Shown: positions 1 to 11,420, numbered from the stretch's first letter. The stretch is 64,000 bases of DNA from Hippopus hippopus (GCA_946811185.2 OX328109.1:40222129-40286128), one strand, 5' to 3'. The notes: generated from the letters alone by a model not told the origin. Made by a program: numbers and translations.

Positions 1-99
1 GACAAAGACAAGGTGCATTTTTTTTACCTTTAAAAATTTACACTTGGAACAGGGCTGGGGGAGAAAAAAAAAAACATTTAGCACTTTACAAAGTCACAA

Positions 100-1510
100 A
101 CTCTACCATGACCCTTGAAGAACTTGAGGTACCAAACACTCCTGTGTTTTAACAACTCTGAGGAAGAGAGGCTTTTTAAAACATTGTGGGGAAAAGGAGA
201 AAACATTGATAACCAGCATTTCCTCTCATTCCTACAATTTTTCCAATCTACCTAAATGATAAATTTCATCACTTTGACACAGCTTATCTGCTCTCTGCGA
301 ATGCTTTAACCCTTTACCAGAAGACAAAATTTTAGCCTAGTCCAAATTAAAAGCATTTGTAGACCACAATTTCAGTGTTGCTCAAATGGTGCAATTTTTC
401 TTTGATAGGATAGAAAACAATGTGGGTAAAGGAGAAAATGCTGGTTACCAGCATTTTCTCCTTTTCCCACAATGTTTTCAAAAGGCTTCTTTCGCAGGGT
501 CTTTAAAAGTCGGCATTGTGTGGTAAAGGGTTAAATGGCAGTTACCTGCTTTTCTCTTTCTCTCTAGGACATAAAAAGCTTTCTTCCTTCGTGTTGTGAA
601 AACATAAAAACATCGCTTGTTTGGTGGTGGATTAGCCAAATTTACCAAACAAAACTTTACATGTTTAGATTCATCCAAGCATGATAGATCAACTATGGTT
701 TAAATGTAAACTTTTTTTCCCTGAAAAGGTGGAAAAAAGGAGAAATTGCTGGAAACCAGTATTTTTCACCTTTTGCAACAATGTTTTTAAAAATGTTCAA
801 ATTCCAAGATTGTATGGTATAGGGTTAACATATGGATCTCATTATTACAATCACTGTGCTTTAACTCTTTACCAAATGACAAAATTTAAGACTGGCCCAA
901 ATTGAAAGCATTTGCAACTAACAATTTCAATGTGATTCAAGTGATGCAACTTGTCTTTGACAGTGTAGAAAACATTATGGGAAAAGGAGAAAATGCTGAT
1001 TACCAGCATTTTCTCCTTTTCCAACAATATTTTCAAAACCCTTATTTTTCAGGGTCATTCAAACTTGGGATTAAAGGGTTAAAGTTGAACTCTTTACCAA
1101 ATAATTTGAAGTTTCAATGACCCTGAGAAAAAAGCCTTTTGATAGCATTGTGGGAAAAGGAGAAAATGCTGGCTGTCCGTTCAAAAACAAAGTACCAGTA
1201 TGTCATTTGAGTCACATTTCTTTTGTTGTCTGCAAGCACTTTCAATTTTGACTGGTCTAAGATTATGATGTGTGCCAATAGTAAACTCTTTACAACACTG
1301 CAAGTTTAAAGACATATCTTAAACTGAAAGCAATTGCAGTCATTAGATTAGATGCAGCTGAAATGATAGGATTAACCTTCAAGAAGGCAGAAAACAGCAT
1401 GGTAAAAGGAGAAAATGCTGGTTACCAGCATTTTCTCCTTTTCCCACGCTGTTTTCAAAACCCTTCCTCCTCAGGATAATTAAAACTCTGGAATGTTTGG
1501 TAAATGGTTT
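100..1510. repeat. Cluster of family A MITE copies and fragments
   Basis: Contains a truncated copy at 135-305, the reference copy at 306-534, a degenerate copy at 690-830, an intact copy at 861-1082 with TTAA at both ends, a right-half copy at 1085-1290 and a decayed copy at 1280-1510. Nothing else is recognisable here. Confidence 0.75.
306..534. mobile_element. TTAA foldback MITE (family A), reference copy
   Basis: The element starts TTAACCCTTTACC and ends GGTAAAGGGTTAA, so it has inverted termini beginning CCCTTTACC next to a TTAA target duplication. Its left arm carries GAAAGCATTTG-like sequence. The centre is a long hairpin of the form GTGGGAAAAGGAGAAAATGC facing its complement, and the right arm carries CAGGGTCGTTAAAA-like sequence. 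TTAA targets and CCC...GGG ends are as in piggyBac-type non-autonomous elements, by inference. No transposase is present. Confidence 0.85.
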
Positions 1511-1704
1511 AGAAGGATACGCCACTCTTAAGGAGCTCATTAAACACACTTAAACTTGGCAGATTTAAATCTTAAACAATTGCAACTGAAACACTGAATG
1601 TCCCAATGCGGACTTCCTTTAAAACTATTTAGGAAAACATATCAGTAGCAATTAACTAAAAACATGAAACTTTTACAACAAATCAGATTTTGAAGAGAAA
1701 AAAT

Positions 1705-1918
1705 GAACCATACTTTGTAAAAAGGGGTTTTAATGCATCTGCAAAGAGTATTGACCCGTGTCAGCCCGTGCATACTGCACAGGCTGACATGGGTCAAACA
1801 CTTTTGCTTTTTGTAAATTTTTTGTGTGTTTGAGGAACATTCTACCTCATGAGTCAGTGGAATCATTCATCACTAGGACACATGAAACCCCCCTTTTGCC
1901 AGAGCATCATGTTCACTT
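1705..1918. mobile_element. Family C hairpin MITE
   Basis: Contains the family C hairpin GACCCGTGTCAGCC...GGCTGACATGGGTC, flanked by AAAAGGGGTTTTAATGCATC and ccccccttttgccagagcat. The terminal TGAGCCATGCTC is worn away on the left. Confidence 0.6.
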
Positions 1919-1929
1919 GTTTTTTTTTA

Positions 1930-2167
1930 AGTATTTACCAGACAACAATTTTTTTAACTATTCACCAAACAACAAAAATTTACCCTTCACAGCATTCAAA
2001 GCATCTGATAAATTAAATATGGCTCAAATGTTTTTGGAAGAACAGAAACATTGTAGAAAAAAGAGAAAATGCTGGTTTAACTAGCATTTTCTCTTTTTCC
2101 CGTAATTTTATCAAAAGCCTTCCTTTTAAGTGTCATCAAGACTAGGGACTATGTGGTAAAGGGTTAA
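1930..2167. mobile_element. Family A MITE, diverged
   Basis: Left arm with TTTACCAGACAACAA, central hairpin AGAAAATGCTGG...CTAGCATTTTCTC, right end GTGGTAAAGGGTTAA at 2153-2167. The left part is partly duplicated. Confidence 0.65.
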
Positions 2168-2194
2168 TACTGAATGGTGTTTTTCACTACTTTC

Positions 2195-2395
2195 AGCATT
2201 ATGTCAGTCATACCACAGCAACAGCTCGCTTAATCATATATGTCCTGCATTTCACCAGCACTAGTCTTTAGGGGCTCTGAAGAGTCTTGCTCAAGGACAC
2301 TTCCATGATAAACCAAGTGCACAACAGTCAGTCATGAATCCAGGGTCTCCAGGTTACGTGTCCTACACTTTACCACTGAGCCAAGTCAGACCCAA
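2195..2395 (-). mobile_element. tRNA-derived SINE with a V-domain-like centre
   Basis: On the minus strand the right part resembles a tRNA head (TGGCTCAGTGGTAAAG A-box, GGATTC-like B-box). The body includes AAGTGTCCTTGAGCAAG, the conserved central element of V-SINEs. V-SINEs are known in molluscs; the exact family is not determined. Confidence 0.55.
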
Positions 2396-2749
2396 GATGG
2401 TTAACTTAATTTTGTCATCTGTACTAATTTAAGAATAAAATAGGGACTAAAATTACTATTTGATATATAATACTCTCAACTGTAGCTAAATGTTCATATA
2501 TCTTTTATATCAAAATATTCGGGACAAAAAAAAAGCCTATAATGTAAATTGGTAATCTACGGTATAAACAAAAAATTTCTCAAATTTAAATAAGGCTCCA
2601 TAAAGTTTAACACTAGAGCCTTTCTTCACTGCTCAAGCGTGTGCATAACAACTGAAGTAGTGTTCTGTAAATATGCTTTCACATATAAAACTTGAGGTCA
2701 AAATTTGAACCATTACTGTGGGTTTTTCACATATCAATTCTATAAACAT

Positions 2750-3070
2750 GGTTTGGTTTGTTTTGTCTGTTTGAAGAATACATGTAATGGCATTTCCAAT
2801 GTTATTTTACTTATATTGTCATGGCCAGTGCATCTATCCATGCTTTACTCAAGTTCAATTTACAAGCACTTTGCATGACATTCTTCCTAGCCACTGGCTG
2901 CTTTTCTATATAAATATTATTGAAACAATATTAAGCGGTGAGAGAGGAATGAATCCTGTATCAATGACTATCATCAATCCTTAAAAAGTACTTGGCCATG
3001 CTGGGAAGCATTAACCTGACACCCTTTGTTTACAAAGTCTCTATGTTACCAACTGAGCTACTGGGCTTGG
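2750..3070 (-). mobile_element. tRNA-derived SINE (SINE family 1)
   Basis: On the minus strand it begins with a tRNA-like head (TAGCTCAGTTGGTAACAT) and runs through the family body (TTTTTAAGGATTGATGAT, TCACCGCTTAATATTG) to a tail near 2770. The copy is old. Confidence 0.6.
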
Positions 3071-3224
3071 CTTAACCCTTAACAAGACATGTTAATTTTC
3101 TTACCAAACATGCACAAGAAAGCTTAATGAAAGATAACTCTGACAGGTGACAATAAGTATTACATAATGTTGTAAGTACCCACAAGATAGGCTATGGTGA
3201 GAAATTCAAGAAACTCTTCACAAC

Positions 3225-3755
3225 AAAACAAAATTTCAGACTTGTCAAAATGGAAAGCATTTCATTTGCAGACAACAAATGAACTGCAATTCAAATGACT
3301 GGATCTGACAAAAGAGTCAAGAAACAAGGTGACCAGCATTTTCTCATTTTTCAGAAATGTTTTCTACCCTATTAAAGACATTTATTTGTCATCAAGAAAA
3401 AATTCCAACTAAACAAATCTGAAGAACAGTAGTCTTGTTGTAACTTCAAATTCAAATAATAAAACTTTAAGAGTAATTTAAAAACAACAGCAATGTGTTT
3501 CTTCTGTGCTTCTTCAAAATTAACTTGCGTTTGTGAACAGTTCTGTAACTGACAAAATCAATTAACCCTTTACCAAATAATCATCAGCTTTTGAAAACAT
3601 TGTGGGAAAAGGAGAAAATGCTGGTTACCAGCATTTTCTCCTTTTCCTACAATGTTTTCTTCCTTTTCAAAGACAAATTCAAAATTTATTCGAACATCTG
3701 CGAACACTTTCAATTTGGGCAAGTCCAGAATTTTAGTCATCTGGTAAAAGGTTAC
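3225..3755. repeat. Family A MITEs: a decayed copy and a TTAA-bounded copy
   Basis: A decayed copy covers about 3225-3400. The copy at 3562-3754 starts TTAACCCTTTACC and has a near-perfect hairpin ACATTGTGGGAAAAGGAG...CTCCTTTTCCTACAATGT. It ends in GGTAAAAGGTTA. Confidence 0.7.
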
Positions 3756-4084
3756 TTGAAAAATGTGAATAAAATTACAATAATTGACTGACCCTCTGTC
3801 TTCCACTGTGAATGTTTTTGGCATGCAAGCATCAAAAAAACAGTTTGATTACCAATGATTTTAGCAACACCAATGTCATTTATGTAATTTTAAGAGAACA
3901 GTTCACAGTTAACAGTCTTTTTTAACTTATTTCTACTTACAGTGTTCTTCATAAAAGATTCCCTTGAATAAAAAAAAAAGGACAAAAAACTCATATCTGA
4001 GACAAAACTATGTTGAAACAAAAAAATATCATTCATATGCTGTCATGACATGTTCAATTAGGTGCTCTAACTTATCTTCAATTG

Positions 4085-4600
4085 TAGGGAAAACCAGAGC
4101 ATCGCATGTGGGTACCAATGGTTGGCTGCAGTAACTTTTAATGGAAGTTCTAAGTCAAAAAAGGGGCATAACTTTGTTAAAAATATTTTGATGGTAACCT
4201 ATCCCCATTGTATGGGTTCTCCTTTTGAAAGTTAACAACTAGTACAAATTTGAAGCAGATATCTTTAGAAATGATAGAGATATAAAGTGTAAAAGTTTTT
4301 TGAAAATTCTAAGTTAAAAAAGGGGAATGACTATGTTTTTTGAAAATTTTAAGTTAAAAAAAGGGGAATGACTGTGTCAAAAGTATTTTGATGGCTACCT
4401 TCTCATGTTATTTTGGTTTCCCCTTTGATATTTAACAACTAGTCCAAGTTTGAAGTAAATGTCTACAGAAATAATACAGATACTATGAAATGTCAAAATT
4501 TTTGCACCACGACGAGGCTGACGACGCAGACGACACCAGGGCTAGGACAATACCTCAATGTTTTCTATGAAAAATAGCCATTAAGCTATAATAAGTCAAC
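4085..4600 (+). repeat. Interspersed repeat family F, with internal duplication
   Basis: AAAAAAGGGGCATAACTTTG, then AACAACTAGTACAAATTTGA and AAAAAAGGGGAATGACT recur within the copy. The same motifs appear in reverse at 27945-28235 and 42130-42431. No coding content. Confidence 0.55.
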
Positions 4601-5255
4601 CATAGAAAAAAAAATTTTGTCCACAACCACCTGAAAAATACATAGAACTGACAAAATTCTGATATGCTATGATGATGACATGTTGTGATGACAGGACATA
4701 GAAATCAAACAGAAAGAGGAATCCAAGAGAAATACTGTATGTCATAGCAATCCTGCTACTCTTACTGATATTCAGGCTGCAACTCTCAGGCTAAAGTTGT
4801 GAAGAACATCAATTTTTTTCAAAAGTCAACAAGTAAAAAATAAAACTGCAAAACCAGCAGGAAAATAAAGAGATCTGACAAAATTATAGTATGCTATGAT
4901 GACATGTTGGGACGAAAAGACATACAAATAAAGGAGGATAGATCGAAGAAAATACTGCCTGTGCAAATCACAGTGTGCTCCAAGATGCAGGCTAAACTTG
5001 TAAAGAAATTTTAATCTGTCAGAAAAATTAAACATTAATGACATTTTCTGATATGTTATAATGACATATTGCTTGAAAGAAAAGACATAGATAACCAATT
5101 ATCGAAAGACCCAAGTGAAATTCATATATTGCAATCCCAGTTGTGTGCTCTTACTGACCTGTAGGCTAAAATTGTAGAGAAAATTAATCTGTCCAAAAGT
5201 GAATAATAGTTACATTAGTTCAACAATTATAGTAATGAATTTCCATTACACAATA
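4600..5255. other. Low-copy diverged repeat, no gene seen
   Basis: Three imperfect copies of about 200 bp (near 4660, 4870 and 5040) share ATGATGACATGTTG-like, AAGACATA and CTTACTGACCTGTAGGCTAAA-like stretches. They form a decayed tandem repeat without an open frame worth calling. Confidence 0.4.
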
Positions 5256-5257
5256 CT

Positions 5258-5624
5258 CCCTTAGCTCCTTACCACACGACAAAATGTTAGACTCATCCAT
5301 ATTGAAAACATGAAAATAAACATGACTCAAAATGATGAGATTTGTTTTAACCAAAGTAGAAAATATTACAGGAAAAGAATAAAATCCTGGTTACCAGCAT
5401 TTTCTCCTTTTCTCATTATGTTTTCAAAAGCCTCATTCCTCAGAATCATTAAAACTCCAATATGTGTGATACAGGGTTTAGCAGATAACCACCAATTTTC
5501 TCCTTTTCACACAATGTTTGCCCTTCCAAAGGCAAATTCTAGGTCTGAGTCACAGTTAAGTAGTTGTATGCAAATGCTTTCAATTTGGACCAATCTAAAA
5601 TTCTGTCATCCTGGTAAAGAGTTA
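5258..5624. repeat. Two degenerate family A MITEs
   Basis: A left-type copy runs from CTCCTTACCACACGAC at 5265 to about 5475, and a right-type half copy follows to GGTAAAGAGTTAA near 5624. Confidence 0.6.
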
Positions 5625-6150
5625 AATATGTGTGCTGGTCTGGGTTTGAAAAGTAGTTCCAAAGACTATTAGATACAGCTCCTTAAGTTTGAACTCTAAC
5701 AGTACATCAAACTTTAGCTTTGCCATTCTAATTAATTTTGAAAAATCATTTGAGTGGTAAAATGCACGTAAGCCATCTTTTGAAAATACAGTGTGGGAAT
5801 AAAGTGCTTTTGAGCTTGGGAAATCAATTCTTTGAACAGCCTTGAGAGAGCTTGCTTGGTCAATCAAAGGAACATGTGAAGTTTGGAACAGTGCTTTTTA
5901 GCTTTGATGTCACATTGTGTTTATCTCAAACATGTGGAGATTAGAAATATCATAATGGTGGCATCACACATGTAATAAGGTACTAATGTAGTTAACTGTG
6001 TGTAAAAAAGTCAGCTAATTACAAGCGCATAACTTCAGGTATATAAGACTTCATTTCCTGATGCACTAAGCTAAGAACAAATGTTAACTCTCACTTAAAT
6101 GTTAGCAAATGTCCAATTTACCATTAGACTACTCAATAATTTCAATCTCA
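5625..6150. other. No recognisable gene or repeat
   Basis: AT-rich sequence between the MITE cluster and the minus-strand exon. It would be intron of the minus-strand gene if that gene continues leftward. Confidence 0.4.
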
Positions 6151-6156
6151 ACCCAC

Positions 6157-6309
6157 CTTTACATCTGTCAATTCCTTTTTATCCACCAAATTTTCTGTTG
6201 GCTGGGACTTTGTGCTGGACCCTGAGTCAGACTTTCCAGATTTTATGACAGGTTTGGGCTGTTTTGGCTCCTCCTTCTCCTTCTCTTTCTCCTCCTTTGG
6301 AGGTGGGAC
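6157..6309 (-). CDS. Second coding exon of the unrecognised minus-strand gene
   Basis: On the minus strand, ctgtttcag precedes 51 codons that end at a GTGGGT donor, phase 0 to 0, so it joins the 7781-7933 exon in frame. The peptide is low-complexity: VPPPKEEKEKEKEEPKQPKP, then a Ser/Lys-rich stretch ending ELTDVK, probably disordered. Its 5' boundary is the repeat unit of the array at 6310-7495. I could not find the next exon to the left, so the gene is incomplete here. Confidence 0.6.
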
Positions 6310-7495
6310 CTGAAACAGATTGACAGTCTAAAATTAGTAAATAGCTCCTCCTTTTCCTCTGTTAGAGGCAAGGTCTAAAACAGATTTACAGTTTATCATT
6401 CACTGCTATGGCTCCTCTCTCCTTCTTGTTCTCCTCCTTTGGAAGTGGGATCTAAGACAGATTTATAATTAATCATTTTGGTTGTTCAGACTCTTCCTTC
6501 ATCTGTTTTTTTCCCTTTGCATCAAGCTTCTTAAACTGATATACATTTTATCATTTGCAATAAATAACATCACCTCCTCTTTCTTGTCCATTGGAGGCGG
6601 GACAAATACATGAAACAGATTGAGAGTTTATCATTGATTTTTTGGGCTCCTCCTTCCCTTCTTCTTCTTTAAAGGTTGGACCTAGAACAGATTTACACTT
6701 TACTATTGGCTGCTTGGGCTCTTCCGTCACCTCTTTCTTTTCCTTTAGGGGCAGGACCTAGAACAGATTTACAGGTTTATCATTGGTTGCTTTGAGCCCC
6801 TGTTTCTCCTTCTCCTCCTTTAGATGCAGGACTTAACCCTTAGGCCACTAAGCCTGACTCACTGACCTTTTGCGGATAGTGTAGATCAAGATCAGACTGC
6901 ACAGAACGTGCAGTCTGATCTTGGATCTACACTGTCCGATAAGGATAAATCTTTCTCCCAAAAATACCTTTGAAATAGCAACAATTTTGGTCTTTACTCT
7001 TGACTTCAAAGTTTCATTTTAGTTATTTAGCAGGATAAGGGTTAAAACAGATTTACAGTTTATCATTAGTTGTTTAGCCTCCTCCTTCTCCTTTTTTTTC
7101 TCCTTCTTTGAAGGCAGGACCTACAACAGATTTACAGTTTATCACTGGTTGCTTGGGCTCCTCCTTCTTCTTTTTCTCCTTCTTTGAAGGCAGGACCTAT
7201 AACAGATTTACAGTTAATCATTTGTTGTGTAAGCTCCTCCTTCTCCTTCTTTACATCTGCCTTTGGAGGCAGGCCCTATAACAGACTTACAGTTTATCAT
7301 TGGTTTTTTGGGCTACTTCTCCTTTGGTTTAGAACCTAAAACAGATTTGCAATTTATCATTGGTTGTTTAGCCTCCTCCTTTTCCTTCTACTACTTTCGA
7401 GGTGGAACCTTAGACAGATCTGCGATTTAGCATTACTTGTTTTGGCTCCTCCTTTATCTTCTTTTCTCTCATTAGGAGATAGGACCTAAAAATGC
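6310..7495 (-). repeat. Minisatellite of about 14 units derived from the exon's 3' splice site
   Basis: Degenerate units of about 76 bp each contain, on the minus strand, a pyrimidine stretch, an acceptor-like ctgttttag and the start of the next exon (GTCCTGCCTCCAAAGGAG-like, then GAGAAGGAGGAGCC). Boundaries recur near 6374, 6450, 6527, 6605, 6678, 6757, 6829, 7118, 7192, 7270, 7331, 7407 and 7484. One unit is split by the MITE at 6834-7044. Confidence 0.8.
6834..7044. mobile_element. TTAA hairpin MITE (family B), intact copy
   Basis: Bounded by TTAA at 6834-6837 and 7041-7044, with ends CCCTTAGGCC and GATAAGGG. An inner hairpin pairs AGATCAAGATCAGACTGCAC with GTGCAGTCTGATCTTGGATC. It interrupts one unit of the splice-site minisatellite. 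Removing the element and one TTAA restores gcaggactTAAAACAG, so the TTAA duplication can be read directly. Confidence 0.85.
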
Positions 7496-7740
7496 CAAGT
7501 GCAGCAAAGCAGTCTGTAGCGTTCAGGACTTGAGACCATGGGGTCAATGATTCAAATCCCCAGTTTCTTTCTGAGGACTGATGATAGTTGTTGCAGCAGG
7601 ATTCATTCCTCTCTCGTCACTGATCACTGTTTCAATGATGGTTATGTGGGAAAGCAGCTCAACCTCATGAGCCTTGATTACATAGCTGAAAATTACCAAG
7701 TGAAATATACGGCACAGTGCTTGGATAGTCATAATCAAAA
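7496..7740 (+). mobile_element. SINE family 1, 5' part
   Basis: A worn tRNA-like head (AGTCTGTAGCGTTCAGGACT) precedes the family body TTTCTTTCTGAGGACTGATG, then GCAGGATTCATTCCTCTCTC and GTGGGAAAGCAGC. It lies in the intron between the two minus-strand exons. Confidence 0.6.
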
Positions 7741-7780
7741 TTTTTGAAATAGAAAACCAAAACAACAATACTTTTCTTAC

Positions 7781-7933
7781 CTGCATGGCACTCCCTGTGA
7801 GCTCATAGTTTGGATCAACTTTGGTAGCACTAAACGCAGGCAAACGCCCAACTCTCTCAAATGGTGTCTGGATTGGCTGCCTTACAGCACCTAGTGGCCT
7901 CACATTGCCCTTTCTTCGACCATTACCACTCAT
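7781..7933 (-). CDS. First coding exon of an unrecognised minus-strand gene
   Basis: Read on the minus strand, an ATG at 7933 opens 51 codons ending in a GTAAGA donor at 7780, phase 0. The peptide begins MSGNGRRKGNVRPLGAVRQP, then runs through FERVGRLPAF and KVDPNYELTGSAMQ. It is basic at first and lacks membrane segments or recognisable motifs. Dense use of all three codon positions and a clean donor make it exon-like. I do not recognise the family. It points away from NCLX, with about 14 kb of intergenic repeats between them. Confidence 0.6.
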
Positions 7934-7989
7934 TCTACAAGATAGTAAATATAGATGGGTACAAAATAAATATCATTTGGCTAATAATT

Positions 7990-8560
7990 ATAGCATGTAA
8001 GATTTCTTCTCATAGTTCCTCTTGTGTACAATAAAACTCAGAACAGCTCAATGCTATGAAACAAGGGGGCTTTTCATGTGAATTTCTTATTACCAGTATT
8101 AGTGTTAACAAATCATCAAAAATGTCATCTAGAACTTTACTATGTACCAATGTTTTCGAAAGTCTTCTTCTTTAAAGATATATCTCTACTGGTTTTCAGG
8201 CAGTTTTCAGCCAGTTTTTAAACCATTTCATCCTTTCTTTATGAAACTATAATCATTGTTATATCTTCATGCCAAATGTTGCCCCTGATGGCTGCAAGAC
8301 TGCACAGATTACGACGGATCATTATGATGCATTTCGTGTTTTGGAGGCCTTCAAAGAATTGCTGTTGTCATTTCCGGATTTAAATAAGGACAAATCCCCT
8401 GTATTTTTCTGTCCCCAACACCATAATATATGTTTGTAATCTGTCTATATTTACACAGCTGAGCTTTAATATACACTTTGGAGTTTTAACAGCGTTTTTT
8501 CTCTCTAGCTGTAAGGATGTATCTTTAAGGTCATTAAAACTGCCATTGTTTCTAAAAGGG
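7990..8560. other. Unassigned intergenic sequence with MITE scraps
   Basis: No open frame or known repeat is clear. Short family A-like pieces (AAAGTCTTCTTCTTTAAAG, GTCATTAAAACTGCCATTG) suggest an old interrupted MITE. Confidence 0.35.
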
Positions 8561-8789
8561 TTAACACTTTACCACACAATGACGCCTTTTAAGGACCCTA
8601 AAGAAGAAGCCTTTTGAAAACATTGTGGGAAAAGGAGAAAATGCTGGTAACCAGCATTTTCTCCTTTTCCCACAAAGTTTTCTACCCTATCAAAGAAAAG
8701 TTGCATCATTTGAGCCACTATGAAATTGTCATCTGCAAATGCTTTCAATTTGGATAGGTCTTAAATTTTGCCATGTGGTAAAGGGTTAA
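8561..8789. mobile_element. Family A MITE, intact
   Basis: TTAA at both ends and a nearly perfect central hairpin (ATTGTGGGAAAAGGAG / CTCCTTTTCCCACAA). The right-type arm comes first, so it is inverted relative to 306-534. Confidence 0.85.
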
Positions 8790-9220
8790 GAGCATATTAA
8801 GGCAGGGAATTTTGGAAGTAAACTGTTTGTTCCCTTCCTACCATGAAATGGAAATTTTCGATACCATGGTGAATTTAACAAATCTGATTGGTCAACATTA
8901 TTCTTTCACCAGCTCTACATTATTTCAAAATCCCATGGCTATATTTTATTGACCAATCATATTCATTTAACATATTTAACATAGACACCTTGTCTTATTG
9001 TCGGTAGGTTATAGAGGATAAAGTTTGTCCAAATAAATCAAGTGCCTTTGCTTAATACTTATGGACAGTAAAGCACTTGAAAATTGAGCTTTGATATTCA
9101 AATGAATAATTCCATTAATCTCTGCGTCTCAGAAAAAACATATGGTACGAATATAACAGCCAAATGTCCAGATGAAAATCCTATTCATACCTTGCTGTTG
9201 AGATATTTTGAAATCTCACA
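8790..9220. other. Unassigned intergenic sequence
   Basis: AT-rich. An imperfect inverted relation exists between CATGGTGAATTTAACAAATC near 8865 and the GAATATGATTGGTC-like complement near 8960. No open frame. Confidence 0.35.
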
Positions 9221-9224
9221 AACT

Positions 9225-9838
9225 TGACACTTTACTAATAAAAAACTTCAAATGACATTGACTTAAGATAACTTTTGAAAATACATGGTGAGAAAAGAAG
9301 AAAATAGTGGTAACAGCATTTTCTCATTTTTCCACCATGTTTTAACCAAATTAAAGAGAAATCAAATCATTTCAGCAACATTTAATTTGTAATCTTCAAA
9401 TGTTTCAATTTCAACGAGCATAAAATTTCGTTGTTGAAAAGAGTTTAGACTCTGAGGATTGTGTGTTTGTTTGTATTGGAGTTTAACGCCATTTTAACAG
9501 CTTAGGTCATATCATGGCTGTCAGTGACAAACTCATGTGTTTCCTGGCTTTCTTACACCAGTACTGACACAACTTACTTTCCAAAGCCACTGACTACTTT
9601 TCTCACATGCATCAGAGGTGAGAGGCGAAAAATCGCTGGAAAGAGTCAAGACTCTGAGGAAGACAGGCTCTAAAAAAAATAGTGTGGGAAAAGGAGAGAC
9701 TGTTGGTTACACTATCCCTCAAGTTTTTCTACCATTTCAGAAAGTTAATCCTATTATTCAAGCCACACTGTATTTTGTCGTCTACAAGTGCTTTCAGTAT
9801 GGAAAAATCTTAAACCTTGTCTTTTGGTAAAAAGTTAA
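9225..9838. repeat. Family A MITE fragments split by a SINE family 2 copy
   Basis: A decayed MITE (9225-9455) and a second (9640-9838, ending GGTAAAAAGTTAA) flank a minus-strand SINE family 2 body at about 9463-9640 (GTATTGGAGTTTAACGCC, ACATGCATCAGAGGTGAGAG). Confidence 0.55.
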
Positions 9839-10145
9839 TCTATACCACAAACTAAACTAAAAACATGTAAGACTTCAACAAACAACAAAGAAAACAGCAA
9901 AGTGTGTTTTAATTATGTTGTAAATAAGTCTATATTTACCTATTTCTTCAAATATTCAAGGCTTCTAATCAATATGGACCTCAGGTAGAATGTTCCATTC
10001 TGTTTACTCGGTCACCTATGGCGCTACTTTCTCTTCAATGCTGTAGAAAAAGTCAACAAAAGTTCAGTTGAAATTTGAATTACAGGATTAGGAAGTCACA
10101 GATACATCTATTGATAAATGATTCCCTTTTCACACATTCTATACT

Positions 10146-10375
10146 CCTAATCCTTTACCACACAATCTGGAGGTTTAATGACCCTGATGAAGAAGGCTTT
10201 TGAAAACAATGTGGGAAAAGGAGAAAATACCGGTAACCAGCATTTTCTCCTTTTCCCACAATGTTTTCTACTCTATCAAAGACAGAAATCATCAGTTGAG
10301 CTTCTATTGTTTCTGTCATCTGCAAATGCTTTTAATTTGGCCGTATCCAAAACTTTGTGATTTGGTGAAGAAATA
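10146..10375. mobile_element. Family A MITE
   Basis: Starts TAATCCTTTACCACACAAT and has the hairpin GTGGGAAAAGGAGAAAATAC...CATTTTCTCCTTTTCCCAC. It ends in TTTGGTGAAGAAATAA. Confidence 0.75.
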
Positions 10376-10424
10376 AGTTTAATCCCACCTTATCAACCTT
10401 ATCACATAACGGCAGTACCCTTTC

Positions 10425-10500
10425 CTTAGCCTAGGTTCCAGTTCGATCATTTTTTCCTTTTTTATATTTGGAAATTACTCGGGCTGGAACCCTTTCCCAT
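10425..10500. mobile_element. Short relative of the 17009-17636 transposon
   Basis: TAGCCTAGGTTCCAGTTCGA followed by TCATTTTTTCC matches the left end of that element, and GGGCTGGAACCC closes it. It is about 70 bp, a minimal or deleted copy. Confidence 0.45.
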
Positions 10501-10863
10501 GTGGAGCCCTGTAGCTCATGCAGATATGTACAGGACTTACAACATGGGAGTCACCTGTTTGAATCCCTAAATACAATACATACACAGAAGTCACCGGTTG
10601 CCCATATGGGCAACACTCCCTGAAGGCTGTTAGTATTGTTACGGGAGATAGTGCAGATACAGGACAAAACCCATACTAAGTTCCGCCTGGTTCTTTAATG
10701 TGCTCGGTGTATAGCACCGTCACACGTAACCTTGGTTTAACGTCTCATCCAATGTAGTAATTTTAGATGGCCAGCCATGGGAATCGAACCCACACCCTCA
10801 AGTGACCCGAAACATCACGTTCGTGAGTCCTACACTCTACCAACTGAGCTATGCAGGCTGGTC
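10500..10863 (-). mobile_element. tRNA-derived SINE with a structured central domain
   Basis: On the minus strand, 10863 leftward reads as a tRNA-like head with A-box TAGCTCAGTTGGTAGAG and B-box GGTTCGATTCC. A body follows containing GGTGCTATACACCGAGCAC and CATTAAAGAACC. The left end (10500-10570) holds a second, plus-strand tRNA-like stretch (TAGCTCATGCAGATATG, GTTTGAATCCC). It is not a functional tRNA because the anticodon arm does not fold. Confidence 0.6.
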
Positions 10864-10909
10864 TAGAGGCAAGATGAACCCAGATGCCAAATATACTGAA
10901 TGGTTACAA

Positions 10910-11420
10910 ATTTAGAGCTACTTGTAAAACATGTGAGCCCTAGAGCAGGGCCAATTTTGACACAAGGGCTAAATTTTTATCAAACAAGGTAGTGATCTAC
11001 TAAATGAAGCTATATGCCAAATTTGGTATCAGTGGCACAGTTATGGTAAACAACAAGGAGAATTTTAAAGGTTTCACAATTCAAGACCATACAAAACTGG
11101 GCCAGTTATTGGCCACAGGGCTATAATTTGAATAATTTTGGTGGAGGCATAATTGATTATATGACATACAAAATCTTAAAGCTCTAGCTTTCATAGTTAA
11201 GAATGAGAAGATTTTTAAAGTTGTCACAATATAAGCCCGTGTGACTATTGTGACCACTCGGGTGGGCAAATTTTGAGGCCAGCATTGATATTTGAATACA
11301 ATCCTGGTAGAGGTACACAAGATATTTCCCTGCAAAGATCCCATTTAATTAAGATGTAGACAGTAATGCATATAGAAAACGTCACAAATGTCTTTTTTGG
11401 GAGGTATTTTTTCCGTAAAA
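10910..11420. repeat. Diverged interspersed repeat with internal direct copies
   Basis: Stretches such as GGGCCAATTTTGACACA, GGGCCAGTTATTGGCCACAG and GGGCAAATTTTGAGGCC recur at roughly 160-bp spacing, with shared ...AGATTTTTAAAG... pieces. Non-coding. Confidence 0.45.

Noticed and set aside
10790..10863. tRNA gene on the minus strand
   Set aside because: A- and B-boxes are present but the anticodon arm does not fold and a SINE body follows.
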